45,878 bases of DNA from an uncultured Prevotella sp. (GCA_905234145.1 CAJOGK010000018.1:1-45878); one strand, 5' to 3'. Counted from the first letter of the stretch, positions 27,024-36,828 are shown. The notes: generated by a model not told the origin, from the letters alone. Translations and numbers: made by a program.

Positions 27024-29861
27024 TTATTTGAAAAGTCGTTGTGCTAGTTGGTGGAGGTTGTTGCGCCAGGTGTACCAGGTATGGCCGCCAGGAGCGGTGT
27101 AAAACTCGTACTTGATACCCTCGCCATCGAAGAGCTTCAGGGTAGCGAGTCCTGCCATCGCACGGTGCGCCTTGTCGGTATATACACGATAGTTGTCTTC
27201 GATATAGGGGATGATGCTCTCGATGAGATCGCGCTCGAAGAGGGGCACCTCGTCCATGAGGTTCTTCGTAGCGATGGAACCGTTAGGCATTACCACCACC
27301 ATTGGCTGCATCTTACCCTCAGCCAGGAGGTTGTCGAGGATATTGCAAGCACAACCTACGCCGGGTTTTGCACCGAAATAGCTGTAGCGGGAGTTGTCGG
27401 GATTTACCACGATTTGCTCTACTACGATTTCGGGATCTATCATAATGAGTTTCAGGGCGTGACGGCCTGACGATACGTTTAGGGGGATTTCCAGCCAGCG
27501 AAGATTGTCGAACACCTCGTCGCGGCGCAGTTGCTTATGGCCATTCTTCCATCCGCTCAGTAGCAGATTGTTATGCGGAGGGAGAGCCTTGAGCACCTTA
27601 GATTGAGCAAGGTTATTAGATGTGTATTCCTGGAATTCGTCGTGCAGTCCCTGTCGGGCGTCAATCACTTGCATCGGTTCGTTATCAATCTGTATACCAA
27701 GGCGCAATCCGCGTGCTGGCAGAACGTCCTGTGTAGGCAGAATGCCGATGGCAACACCAGCCTCCATATCAATCTCATATTCCAACTTAGGGCCGTCGCC
27801 ATTAGGATATTCCTTCATCACGTCCTTGGCACCCATGCAACCCTTGCCGCGACCCAGATCGGGCAGGATTATCCAACCATCCGACTTATGGCTATACTGC
27901 CAGGCCGGGATAGAATACTCCTTAGTATCACCCGAAGCACTCAAATCGTTTGCAATCTTGTAGCCCAACGTCATCGGGTGATAGTTTTTGTCGGGGATGC
28001 TCCACTTGGTATAGCCAATGTGGTTGTCGAGCATCATACCGTCCCACTTACCACCAGCCAGAACCTTATTATAATAATCGGTAAGTCGTTGATCTTTCGC
28101 CATCAAATCGTTCACGGTTATACTGTCGCCCACAGTGGCTGCGTTGTACATCATTGCCACGCCAGCACTTGCCACGGCGGGGTAGTACACCAACTGGTAG
28201 AAGGCATCCTGCGCCTCGGCTGGTATTTGCTCCTTCAGAGCCTCGCAACGCACTACCAACGATTGCCACAGGTTGTTAAGGTGCAGCATCTCCTCGTAGT
28301 TAAACAGTCCGGGCACCTGAACCTCGGGCTTGCGCCATAGGTTATATTTCGAGTATTTTGCTATGATGTCGGCTGTTTCCTTGGCAAATGCTTCGCCAAA
28401 AATACCACGGGTAAAACCTTCCAGCCATGCCTGTTCGTCGCCTGGTTGGATGGCATCGGGATTCCAGGCGTAGTGCATAATAAAGTCGATGGGCATCTCC
28501 TTGGGTTTCAAATCGCCCACATTGATAATCCAGATGCGGTCGATGCCCGATTGATAAGCCAGATTAAGTTGCTCGCGCAGTTTAGGTACGGTAGTGGTGT
28601 TTATCCAGCGATCGTTCCATGGTCCGCCATTCATATCAATGTGGTAGTAGAGCCCTAACCCACCCTTGCGTTTACGCTCAAAGTCGCGACCTTTACGGCG
28701 AATATAGCCCCAGTTGTTGTCGCAAAGCAACAGTGTAACATCATCGGGAACCGTAAATCCTGCATCGTAGTAACGCTGCACCTCAGTAAAAATAGCCCAC
28801 AGCTGTGGCACGGCATCGGGACGTCCGTAGATATCCTTGATAATCTGTCGCTGACCATCGATTACCTTACCAAGAGTCTTGATATTCTCGGCATCATCGC
28901 CCTTTCCCATCGCTACGTCGCCATCGCCACGCATGCCTATGGTCACCAGATTGTCGTAAGCCTTATTACGCTCCATGCCCTCACGGAAGAACTGATCTAC
29001 ACGCTTGCTGTTCGATGCGTAATCCCATGGACCTACCTGCTGTTTGCGATGCAGGTATTCCTGATGCGAGCGCATCATCGGCTCGTGGTGACTGGTACCC
29101 ATCACAATACCCATCTCGTCGGCCAAACGCGGACATTCCGGATCATCTTCGTTAAAGGCTGTAGCCCACATGGCAGGCCAGAAGTAGTTGGCCTTCAAAC
29201 GAAGGAGAAGTTCAAATATGTGTTCGTAGGCTTTGGCATTCACACCACCAAAGTGGTTGGTACACCAGGTGCCGAACGAGGGCCACTCGTCGTTAATAAA
29301 AATGCCACGATATTTCACTTTAGGCGATGGCTGCACTATCCTGCCATCATCGTACCAAACCTCATCCTGATGCTTCACTGGGGCATCGGCCATCCAGTAC
29401 CAAGGCGACACACCCATGCGCTGCGAAATCTCGTAGATGCCATAGATGGTGCCACGCTTGTCGCTGCCAGCAATCACCAGATGTTCATCCACCACATCAA
29501 TCAGGTACGACTCCCACTGACCTTTTATATTACTAACATTAATTTTCTTTTGCTTAATCAGTTGGTCGATGATGTAGCTTTTGCCGATGGTACCCGCTAT
29601 GATGGTCGACCCTAGGTTCTTACGCTCATGGGGCAACTTTCCAGCAGAGTATGTCGTCAGCAAGTCTACCTGTGCAGCCGTTCCTGTTACTTTCCGCACG
29701 TCGTCGGCAAGATTACGAGCAGCCCTAACCACACCTTTCCAATCATCATTATCAATAACAATCGTTGCTGTTTTACCTTGACTGGCAATACAAAACTTCG
29801 ATTGTGCCATAGCCGTCCCAGCCAGTAGCACACAAAATAGCGTAAATAGTAATTTCTTCAT
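27024..29861 (-). CDS. GH115 alpha-glucuronidase fused to a gutted CE1 esterase tail
   Basis: The 945-residue secreted protein (signal peptide ending TAMAQS) has an essentially complete GH115 core to about residue 833. It includes the N-terminal domain (GVVRAARNLADDVRKVTG), the barrel (YRGIFINDEWPSFG, NYFWPAMWATAFNEDDPECPRLADEMG, GMRGDGD) and the C-terminal beta domain. GH115 removes 4-O-methyl-glucuronic acid from xylan. The last ~105 residues are different: ILDNLLAEGKMQPMVVVMPNG, then DNYRVYTDKAHRAMAGL, then APGGHTWYTWRNN (His927). These match the CE1 esterases of this window, but the HGxGG oxyanion loop is missing. The serine motif GLSMGG and ~70 residues after it have been skipped (AMAGL joins ATLKLF). 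The tail cannot act as an esterase. The frame is open throughout, so the fusion is translated. Confidence 0.9.
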   Translation of the reverse strand: MKKLLFTLFCVLLAGTAMAQSKFCIASQGKTATIVIDNDDWKGVVRAARNLADDVRKVTGTAAQVDLLTTYSAGKLPHERKNLGSTIIAGTIGKSYIIDQLIKQKKINVSNIKGQWESYLIDVVDEHLVIAGSDKRGTIYGIYEISQRMGVSPWYWMADAPVKHQDEVWYDDGRIVQPSPKVKYRGIFINDEWPSFGTWCTNHFGGVNAKAYEHIFELLLRLKANYFWPAMWATAFNEDDPECPRLADEMGIVMGTSHHEPMMRSHQEYLHRKQQVGPWDYASNSKRVDQFFREGMERNKAYDNLVTIGMRGDGDVAMGKGDDAENIKTLGKVIDGQRQIIKDIYGRPDAVPQLWAIFTEVQRYYDAGFTVPDDVTLLLCDNNWGYIRRKGRDFERKRKGGLGLYYHIDMNGGPWNDRWINTTTVPKLREQLNLAYQSGIDRIWIINVGDLKPKEMPIDFIMHYAWNPDAIQPGDEQAWLEGFTRGIFGEAFAKETADIIAKYSKYNLWRKPEVQVPGLFNYEEMLHLNNLWQSLVVRCEALKEQIPAEAQDAFYQLVYYPAVASAGVAMMYNAATVGDSITVNDLMAKDQRLTDYYNKVLAGGKWDGMMLDNHIGYTKWSIPDKNYHPMTLGYKIANDLSASGDTKEYSIPAWQYSHKSDGWIILPDLGRGKGCMGAKDVMKEYPNGDGPKLEYEIDMEAGVAIGILPTQDVLPARGLRLGIQIDNEPMQVIDARQGLHDEFQEYTSNNLAQSKVLKALPPHNNLLLSGWKNGHKQLRRDEVFDNLRWLEIPLNVSSGRHALKLIMIDPEIVVEQIVVNPDNSRYSYFGAKPGVGCACNILDNLLAEGKMQPMVVVMPNGSIATKNLMDEVPLFERDLIESIIPYIEDNYRVYTDKAHRAMAGLATLKLFDGEGIKYEFYTAPGGHTWYTWRNNLHQLAQRLFK

Positions 29862-29866
29862 GGCGG

Positions 29867-29874
29867 CAAAGGTA
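29867..29874 (-). promoter_or_regulatory. Possible -7 box just upstream of GH115
   Basis: On the minus strand it reads TACCTTTG, matching TAnnTTTG, but it ends only 5 bases before the GH115 ATG and has no -33 TTTG at the usual distance. If used, the mRNA would be nearly leaderless. Otherwise GH115 is read from the SusR-like gene 84 bases upstream. Confidence 0.35.
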
Positions 29875-29945
29875 CAACAATTAATTTAAAGCCACTTTCG
29901 AATATATTGCAATTTGTTTTTAATTTGTACCAAAAGCGCTAGGTT

Positions 29946-31574
29946 TTAGTAAGTTGCTATCTTTCTTACGTCATCTTCGAAAGAATCTTTGTTAACGGCG
30001 CGCGCCTTGAGTTTAGAGCGATAGGTATAGATCGTGGTAATGCTGGAGCGGAGAATATCGGCTATTTCCTGATTATCGCTGATGCCCAGGCGAATAAGGG
30101 CCAGGATACGCAGTTCGGTGGTCAGGCGCTTACTCTCGCCCTCGTTGAAGGCGAATGATTCATTGGGCAGGAGCAACTTATTGACCTCGATGATAAAATC
30201 GGGATAGATATTGAGGAATGCTTCATCGAAATTCTGATGGAACATACGGATACCACTGTTGATAAATTGTGAGCTTTTAAGTTCTGCATAGAGTTCTTCT
30301 AACTTCCTGTCGCGGGCAAGGCGGTTCAGTTGTTTGCTACGCTCCTCGCCTCGCTTAATCAGGTTACTGCTTAATTCGAGGAATCGGCCGATATACTCGT
30401 CTTTAATACGATTGGCCTCTTTCATCTGGCCATTGGCTGCCTGTATCTGCTCATTATGCGCGGTGAGTGCCTTGTTCATGGCCTCAATCTGCTGGCTGGC
30501 AGCCTTCTTCTTCCTTAACAGTCCCAATGTATAGGTCATAATACACAGCAGAACCAAGGTGATGAGCGAGATAGCCGCAAGATAAAGATAGGTGTGCTGC
30601 TGCGTAAGGGTGCGCTCGGCATCGTAGAGTTGCATAATCTGGGGGGCCATCCGGCCTACCTGCATCATGCGCAGACGACTGCCATAGAAACGCGCCTCAG
30701 TAATCGACTGAAAAAGATAGCGATAGGCCATATCGTTCTCACCGCGTGCGATGAGAATCTCGGAGAGCGAGCGGAGGGAGTTATTTTCGCGAATGGCACC
30801 CCGTTCGTCGCTGATAGCACTGAGCAGCAGATAATACTCCTGGTGTTCCTTGTCGTTCTTACACTGGTAGAAATAAGCCAGTGTGCAGGTAAGAATACTG
30901 TAGGCACGGCTACTCGTCTCCATTTTTTGCAGATAAGCTTCTATCATCTGAATAGATTTCTCTGGATTGCCCGTCTCGCACGTGTAGGTAGCGAGATTAA
31001 AAAGATAGTCGTAGCTGTCTTTAGGTGCGGTTTGGATAATCAGCTGGCGGTAATATTGTGCTTTTTGGATATAGTCGTGGAAATAGGGGGTAAACTGCGC
31101 CATCTCTGAGCGGTAGAGATTTAGTTCGCTCTGCTGGTTGTAAAAGGCCACACGTTGCTCATCGTTCAGCTTTTCAGGCTGGATTCCATCCAACAGGCGG
31201 CGGGCTCTGTCGAAAAGACCAGTTACCGAGAGGATGTGCGCCATACGGATGGCACTGGCTGCAAAGCGGTTATGATCGTCGGAATGGCGTAGGCGCTTTA
31301 CATTCTTTTCGACGTAGAAAAAAGCGGAATCGAACTTGAAAGCCACATACTCATCGTATAGACGGAGGTTCAGATCATAAACCTGATCGTCGGTGAGCGA
31401 CATACCCTTTACGCCCTCCTTGATGGTCTTGATATGGTTTTCTTTTTCAACCGTCAGTTCATGATAGTGAACGATTAAACTGTCAAGCGTCTTATACAAG
31501 TGCTTGAAGTTACCTGCCGACACCTTGAAGGATAGCAGGCAAAGGACAGTCATCAACCAATAGTGCTTCATCAT
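29946..31574 (-). CDS. susR: SusR-like membrane-bound transcriptional regulator
   Basis: The 542-residue protein has a signal peptide, a ~300-residue periplasmic part of TPR-like helices, one membrane helix (~325-349, YLAAISLITLVLLCIMTYTLGLL) and a coiled coil (KAASQQIEAMNKALTAHNEQ). The C-terminal cytoplasmic region ends in a LuxR-like helix-turn-helix (LGISDNQEIADILRSSITTIYT). This length and order match SusR of Bacteroides thetaiotaomicron (DUF6377 family), which senses maltose-type sugars and activates the starch operon. It is divergent from GH97 (SusB-type), as expected for the starch locus. ATG 31574 is taken as start. Its promoter at 31601-31632 is canonical and overlaps one half of an inverted repeat that could be its own operator. 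Confidence 0.85.
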   Translation of the reverse strand: MMKHYWLMTVLCLLSFKVSAGNFKHLYKTLDSLIVHYHELTVEKENHIKTIKEGVKGMSLTDDQVYDLNLRLYDEYVAFKFDSAFFYVEKNVKRLRHSDDHNRFAASAIRMAHILSVTGLFDRARRLLDGIQPEKLNDEQRVAFYNQQSELNLYRSEMAQFTPYFHDYIQKAQYYRQLIIQTAPKDSYDYLFNLATYTCETGNPEKSIQMIEAYLQKMETSSRAYSILTCTLAYFYQCKNDKEHQEYYLLLSAISDERGAIRENNSLRSLSEILIARGENDMAYRYLFQSITEARFYGSRLRMMQVGRMAPQIMQLYDAERTLTQQHTYLYLAAISLITLVLLCIMTYTLGLLRKKKAASQQIEAMNKALTAHNEQIQAANGQMKEANRIKDEYIGRFLELSSNLIKRGEERSKQLNRLARDRKLEELYAELKSSQFINSGIRMFHQNFDEAFLNIYPDFIIEVNKLLLPNESFAFNEGESKRLTTELRILALIRLGISDNQEIADILRSSITTIYTYRSKLKARAVNKDSFEDDVRKIATY

Positions 31575-31600
31575 CAATTATTTGCTTTTTGTGCCGGCTA

Positions 31601-31632
31601 CAAAGTTACATATTCTTTTTGAAACCACCAAA
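31601..31632 (-). promoter_or_regulatory. Bacteroidota promoter of the SusR-like gene
   Basis: On the minus strand, TTTG (31632-31629), 20 bases, then TAACTTTG (31608-31601) fit the consensus exactly. The -7 box ends 26 bases before the ATG. Confidence 0.8.
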
Positions 31633-31680
31633 TCTAAAACCTGAATTTTGGCCAAATACCGATTGATTTGATTTAGATTT
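31630..31680. promoter_or_regulatory. Candidate operator: 9-bp inverted repeat between susR and GH97
   Basis: AAATCTAAA (31630-31638) and TTTAGATTT (31672-31680) are exact reverse complements. A related TTTAGATAT lies at 31737-31745, 45 bases before the GH97 -7 box. The left arm overlaps the susR -33 element. A SusR-like binding site is possible but unproven; such A/T-rich repeats arise by chance fairly easily. Confidence 0.35.
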
Positions 31681-31757
31681 TTCTGAGATATCTTTTTTGT
31701 AACCCATTTATTTTCAATTGCTTATATTTTTAAGCATTTAGATATTTGTTTGTCGCG

Positions 31758-31789
31758 CTTGGATGCTGCTTAAAATCGCTCTATCTTTG
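31758..31789 (+). promoter_or_regulatory. Promoter of the starch utilization operon
   Basis: TATCTTTG at 31782-31789 matches the -7 consensus. CTTG at 31758-31761, 20 bases upstream, matches three of four bases of TTTG. The weakened -33 fits an activator-dependent promoter. The ATG lies 54 bases downstream. Confidence 0.6.
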
Positions 31790-31843
31790 CCACCGAAATC
31801 GAAAATTCGAGCTATTGACGCATAATTTAATTAAAGTTAGATA

Positions 31844-33844
31844 ATGAAAAGGTTAATTGTAGTTAGTTTGGTTATTGTTAGTTGTATCGTTGGTTTTGGC
31901 GTTACAACCTGTAATGCTAAAACAGTTGAGGTTTCTTCACCCGACGGCGCCGTGACGGTGGCTGTCGGTGTGAAGGCCCGTCAACCTTATTACACGGTCA
32001 GCTATCAGGGACGTGAACTTGTAAAGCCCTCTCGCCTGGGATTTCTGCTCGACGATGGAACGCTTGGTTCCAACACCAAGATGGGGTGTGTTACAAAGGA
32101 TTCGAAAAACGAGACATGGACACAACTCTGGGGCGAGGATGAAACTGTTAGCAACCATTACAACGAACTGACAGTAAGGTTTAACGAACAGTCAGGCCGA
32201 CAGATGCACGTGGTATTCCGCGTGTTTAACGACGGGTTCGGCTTTAGATATATTCTGCCAGAGGTATTAGCAGGTAAGACGTATTGTATTCAGGACGAAT
32301 TGACCGAGATAACCTTGGCACACGATGCCAAGGCTTGGTCGATTCCTTCTAACCATACGGAATACTTTGAGGGTATCTACAAAGCTGATCTGCTGAGTCA
32401 AAAAGATGCGGTTTGTACACCTCTTACTATAGAATATGAGAAAGACCTCTTTCTGGCTATCCACGAAGCAGCGCTTGAGGATTATGCCAGTATCAACCTG
32501 ACGCCACGAGTAGGAGAGGCAGGCGGTGTTCGTCTGCTGACGGCACTCACCCCTTGGCAGAATGGTGTAAAGGTGTATGCCAAAGGCGAACTGAAGAGTC
32601 CTTGGCGCACGATGATTATCAGTAAAACGGCCGGCGGTCTGCTTACCTCTCGGCTGATGCTGAACCTGAATGAGCCTTCTCGTATCGAAGATACTTCGTG
32701 GATAGAACCCGGACGCTACATTGGCATCTGGTGGAGTATCCACAAGAAGCAGAATACTTGGGAGATGGGGCCTGCCCACGGTGCGACAACCGAGAATGTA
32801 AAACGCTATATCGACTTTGCTGCCCGTCATGGTTTCAGTGGGGTACTGGCAGAAGGCTGGAACCCAGGTTGGGGACAGGGCGAAACGGTGACCTATCTGA
32901 AATCGTATCCTGATTTCGACTTAGAGGAAGTTTGCCGTTACGGTGCTTCTAAGGGTGTGCGCTTTATCGGTCATACAGAAACTTGGGGCAGGGCAGCCTT
33001 GCTGGAAAAGGAGATGGACGAGGCTTTTGCCAAATTCAGTCAGTTGGGCATCCGTGCCGTAAAGACGGGTTATGTAGGTCATTTGTTCGACGGCAAGGAA
33101 CTGGCAAAGTCGCAGTATGGTATTCGCCATTATCGTCGCGTGATAGAATGTGCCGCTAAGCATCATATCATGATCGACAATCATGAGCCTGCCATGCCTA
33201 CAGGTATTCAGCGCACATGGCCCAACCTGATGACACAGGAAGGTGTACGCGGACAGGAATACAACGCCTGGGACAGAAGAGGCGGTAATCCACCGGCACA
33301 CACCGTAACACTGCCCTTTACACGCGGACTGGCCGGTCCTACTGACTTTACGCCAGCTATCTTTAACTTCTCGGAAATCGTTCCTGGTACACATCCCCAT
33401 TCCACACTGGCTAAACAACTGGGTGAGTTTGTGGTGATTTACAGTCCGCTACAGATGGCGGCCGATGCCATTGAAAACTATGAGGGTCAACCAGCACTTA
33501 CGTTTATCGAGAGTTGTCCTACCACCTGGAGCCAGATGGTCGTTCCGAATGGTGAGATAGGGAAATACATCACGATAGCCAGAAAAGAGCGTGGGGGCGA
33601 TCGCTGGTTTATCGGAAGCATCACCAACGAGGAGGCTAGGAGCCTTTCGATTGCGCTCGACTTTCTGGATGCCGACACCACCTATAAGGCAATCATTTAT
33701 GAAGATGGTCCTGATGCCGACTATGAGAAGAATCCTTATGCGATGACCATCCGACAGATAGAAGTTACGCGCGAGGATAAGCTGGAGCTGCGATTGGCTC
33801 GTAGCGGTGGTGCGGCCATAAGGATTGAGAAAATGAAAAAATAA
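31844..33844 (+). CDS. susB: GH97 inverting alpha-glucosidase (SusB type)
   Basis: The 666-residue exported enzyme has a signal peptide ending near CNAKT, an N-terminal beta-sandwich (~27-280), a catalytic barrel (~290-560) and a C-terminal beta domain. Three acidic residues sit in the same spacing as the calcium-dependent catalytic trio Glu439/508/532 of B. thetaiotaomicron SusB: Glu379 (GHTETWG), Glu448 (DNHEPAMPTG) and Glu472 (RGQEYN), 69 and 24 residues apart. The loop VKTGYVG (407-413) has Gly where retaining GH97 enzymes have the nucleophile Asp, so this is the inverting alpha-glucosidase type. It would cut malto-oligosaccharides to glucose in the periplasm. First gene of the starch operon, 45 bases ahead of susC. 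Confidence 0.92.
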   Translation: MKRLIVVSLVIVSCIVGFGVTTCNAKTVEVSSPDGAVTVAVGVKARQPYYTVSYQGRELVKPSRLGFLLDDGTLGSNTKMGCVTKDSKNETWTQLWGEDETVSNHYNELTVRFNEQSGRQMHVVFRVFNDGFGFRYILPEVLAGKTYCIQDELTEITLAHDAKAWSIPSNHTEYFEGIYKADLLSQKDAVCTPLTIEYEKDLFLAIHEAALEDYASINLTPRVGEAGGVRLLTALTPWQNGVKVYAKGELKSPWRTMIISKTAGGLLTSRLMLNLNEPSRIEDTSWIEPGRYIGIWWSIHKKQNTWEMGPAHGATTENVKRYIDFAARHGFSGVLAEGWNPGWGQGETVTYLKSYPDFDLEEVCRYGASKGVRFIGHTETWGRAALLEKEMDEAFAKFSQLGIRAVKTGYVGHLFDGKELAKSQYGIRHYRRVIECAAKHHIMIDNHEPAMPTGIQRTWPNLMTQEGVRGQEYNAWDRRGGNPPAHTVTLPFTRGLAGPTDFTPAIFNFSEIVPGTHPHSTLAKQLGEFVVIYSPLQMAADAIENYEGQPALTFIESCPTTWSQMVVPNGEIGKYITIARKERGGDRWFIGSITNEEARSLSIALDFLDADTTYKAIIYEDGPDADYEKNPYAMTIRQIEVTREDKLELRLARSGGAAIRIEKMKK

Positions 33845-33888
33845 ATGTTCAGATATTAACTCTAATTTATTAATTAAATCCAACGAAA

Positions 33889-36828
33889 ATGAAAAGAAAA
33901 AATGCGTTTTACCGTTTACTGTTATTCGTAGCGGTTATGTTTTTTGCCTTGGATGTTTCAGCACAGACCACGATTAGTGGTCATGTGAAGGATGACACTG
34001 GCGAAGGCGTCATAGGCGCCTCGGTCATGGTGAAGGGAACAACCAACGGCACGGTTACCGATTTCGACGGAAACTTCAGTTTGCAGTGTAAGCCTGGTGC
34101 CACACTGGTGTTTACCTACATTGGTTTCAACCCTCAGGAGTTGCCAGCCAAGAACGGTATGGAAGTAACCTTGAAAGAGGATGTGGCTCAGTTGAACGAG
34201 GTTGTGGTAGTGGGTTACGGCTCTCTGGCCAAGAAAGAAATCTCGAGCTCTGTGGTACAGATTAACAAAGACCAGTTTAACCAGGGTGCATTAAGCGACC
34301 CTATGGCGCTGATTGCCGGTAAGGTAGCTGGTTTGAACGTCGCTGCTAAAGCCGATGCGAACCCTAACGCAATGACGGATATCCAGGTACGTGGTGCCGG
34401 TTCGCTGACAGCAAGCAATGGTCCGCTGGTGGTTATCGACGGTATTGCCGGTGGTGACCTGCGTAACATCGCCACCCAGGATGTTGAGTCGATCACCGTC
34501 CTGAAGGATGCCGGCTCAGCTGCCATCTATGGTACACGTGGTGCCAACGGTGTGATTCTAGTAACAACGAAGAAAGGTTCTGGTACGGCTGGTGTAACGA
34601 ACGTAACCTATGATAGCTATATCGCACTGAACTTCCAGAAGCCTCGCGTAAAAATTCTTTCTACCGATGAGTTTCGTCGTTCACGTCGCGGTCAGGACTA
34701 TGGTGCTGATACGGATTGGTGGGGCGAGATTACACGTAAGACCAGCTACAGTCTGAACCAGTATATCTCTCTTGACTCTTCAACCAAGAACGGCTTTTTT
34801 GGCTTGTCGCTGAACTACAAGAAAGGTAACGGTATGGACATCGTTTCTGAGCGTGAGGAATATGGTGGCCGTTTCGTAGGCGAGCAGCGTGTGCTCAACG
34901 GACGTCTGCAGTTCAACTCTTCTCTCTCAGCCCGTAAGGTACACGAGAAGTGGGGTAACGACGGTCTGTTTGATACCGCCCTGACGATGAACCCAACGGT
35001 TCCTGTGAAGAATCCTGACGGTACCTACTATCAGCCTAATTCTCCTACAGACATTCACAACCCTGTGAACGACTTGTTAGAGAACGTCAGCAATGGTGAT
35101 CGCGTTTATATATTAGGTAATGCAGACGTGAAGCTGAATATTCTCCAGCTGGAGCAGCATAACCTGAACACCTCATTGAGCTATGCTTTACAGTATAACG
35201 ACCTGAAGGAAAACTTCTATACGCCAACGACCTCAAGTGAATCCTTCTGGAATGGCTACGCTGGTCGTGCACGCATTAATTACCAGAAGTGGTGGACAAA
35301 CCGTCTGGAATGGCTCATTAACTACACGATGACCCTGAATGAGCACCAGCTGAAGGCCGTATTAGGCTATTCATGGGAGCGCTCTAAGTGGGAGCAGAGC
35401 GGTAATGAGAACAATAACTTTGTATACGATGCCCTCTCTTATCACGGCATTGGCAATGGTAGCTATCTGCGTGACGGTAAGGCCAACCTCTGGGCTGGTG
35501 CTTCAGAATCGACACTGATCGGTTTCTTCGGTCGTTTGAACTATAACTATAATGATATGATCTTCGCTTCTGCTTCTTTGCGTCGCGAGGGTAGCACAAA
35601 GTTCGGTGCCAACAAGAAGTGGGGTAGCTTCCCCTCAGGTTCTCTGGCTTGGGAAATCACAAAGACGCCATTTGCTCAGGGACTGACATCTGTCTTCCAG
35701 AGCTTGAAGCCTCGTGTATCTTATGGTGTAACAGGTCGTTCTGACTTCGGTGCTTATCAGAGTATCGCTACTTACAGCACACGTGGCGCTTATCTTATCG
35801 ACAACCAGTGGATAAACGGCTATGCCCCATCGCTGAACGCCAACCCTGATCTGGCATGGGAGAAGTCGACAGCTTTCAACGTAGGTATAGACTTCGTGGC
35901 TGCGAACAGTCGCCTGCGTGGTAGCGTGGAGTATTTCGACCGTCGTTCAAAGGATTTGCTTTATAACTATACAGCACCACAGCCTCCGTTTATCTACAAT
36001 ACCATTCTGGTAAACGTAGGTACAACAAAGAATACGGGTGTGGAAGTAACAGTAGACTATGACGTGCTGGCAAAGACAGCCGTGAAGTGGACAACAGGCA
36101 TTAACTGGAGTATGGGTTCAACCAAGTTGACCAAGCTCTCAAGTGAGGCTTATCAGATGGCTTACCTCGATTTGTATCAGAAACCAGGTCCTGGTACCAG
36201 TGAGTACTTCTTCCGTGTAGAGGAAGGTGGCAAGATCGGTCAGTTCTATGGCTATGAGCACGCCGGTATTGATGAAAACGGTCTCTTGCTGATTTATGAC
36301 AACAATGGTAATGCTGTGCCTGCAGCACAGGCCGACCCTTCTTACAAGCGCGTCATTGGTAATGGTGCCCCCAAACATTTCCTGGCATGGACTAACACGC
36401 TGAGCTACAAGAACTGGGATTTGAGCATGCTCTTCCGTAGTGCACTCGGTTATGAGATTTTCAACATGCGCAAGTATGGCATGGGACTGAAGGGCGCCGG
36501 TACCGATAACGTACTGCGCACCGCTTACACCAAATATAATGATGTAAACTCTAGTGGTGGTATCATCTCAAGCTATTTCCTTGAGAATGGTAATTACTTT
36601 AAGCTCGACAATGTGACCGTGGGCTATACCTACACACCAAAGAGCCGTCAGCTCGTAGAGAGCCTGCGCGTCTATCTTACCGCAAAGAATCTCTTTACAC
36701 TGACTCGCTATGAGGGTAACGACCCGTCTATTGTCACCTCTACAGGCATCACCCCGGGTGTTGATTCAAATAGTGCCTATCCACAGGCTACTCAGGTAAG
36801 TTTAGGCGTAACACTGCGCTTCCATTAA
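33889..36828 (+). CDS. susC: SusC/RagA TonB-dependent transporter of the starch locus
   Basis: The 979-residue protein has a signal peptide ending VSAQT, a carboxypeptidase-like domain (GHVKDDTGEGVIGASVMV, VTDFDGNFSL), the plug (LNEVVVVGYG, IQVRGAGSL, VLKDAGSAAIYGTRG, VILVTTKKGSG) and a barrel ending SLGVTLRFH. It lacks an STN domain. Neighbours (GH97, susD, starch-binding protein, GH13) indicate malto-oligosaccharides as cargo. The gene symbol is by position and locus type; many SusC paralogues exist. Confidence 0.93.
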   Translation: MKRKNAFYRLLLFVAVMFFALDVSAQTTISGHVKDDTGEGVIGASVMVKGTTNGTVTDFDGNFSLQCKPGATLVFTYIGFNPQELPAKNGMEVTLKEDVAQLNEVVVVGYGSLAKKEISSSVVQINKDQFNQGALSDPMALIAGKVAGLNVAAKADANPNAMTDIQVRGAGSLTASNGPLVVIDGIAGGDLRNIATQDVESITVLKDAGSAAIYGTRGANGVILVTTKKGSGTAGVTNVTYDSYIALNFQKPRVKILSTDEFRRSRRGQDYGADTDWWGEITRKTSYSLNQYISLDSSTKNGFFGLSLNYKKGNGMDIVSEREEYGGRFVGEQRVLNGRLQFNSSLSARKVHEKWGNDGLFDTALTMNPTVPVKNPDGTYYQPNSPTDIHNPVNDLLENVSNGDRVYILGNADVKLNILQLEQHNLNTSLSYALQYNDLKENFYTPTTSSESFWNGYAGRARINYQKWWTNRLEWLINYTMTLNEHQLKAVLGYSWERSKWEQSGNENNNFVYDALSYHGIGNGSYLRDGKANLWAGASESTLIGFFGRLNYNYNDMIFASASLRREGSTKFGANKKWGSFPSGSLAWEITKTPFAQGLTSVFQSLKPRVSYGVTGRSDFGAYQSIATYSTRGAYLIDNQWINGYAPSLNANPDLAWEKSTAFNVGIDFVAANSRLRGSVEYFDRRSKDLLYNYTAPQPPFIYNTILVNVGTTKNTGVEVTVDYDVLAKTAVKWTTGINWSMGSTKLTKLSSEAYQMAYLDLYQKPGPGTSEYFFRVEEGGKIGQFYGYEHAGIDENGLLLIYDNNGNAVPAAQADPSYKRVIGNGAPKHFLAWTNTLSYKNWDLSMLFRSALGYEIFNMRKYGMGLKGAGTDNVLRTAYTKYNDVNSSGGIISSYFLENGNYFKLDNVTVGYTYTPKSRQLVESLRVYLTAKNLFTLTRYEGNDPSIVTSTGITPGVDSNSAYPQATQVSLGVTLRFH

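Noticed and set aside
27027..27341. Tail of GH115 as an active second esterase
   Set aside because: The serine motif and oxyanion loop are absent, so it cannot catalyse by the CE1 mechanism.
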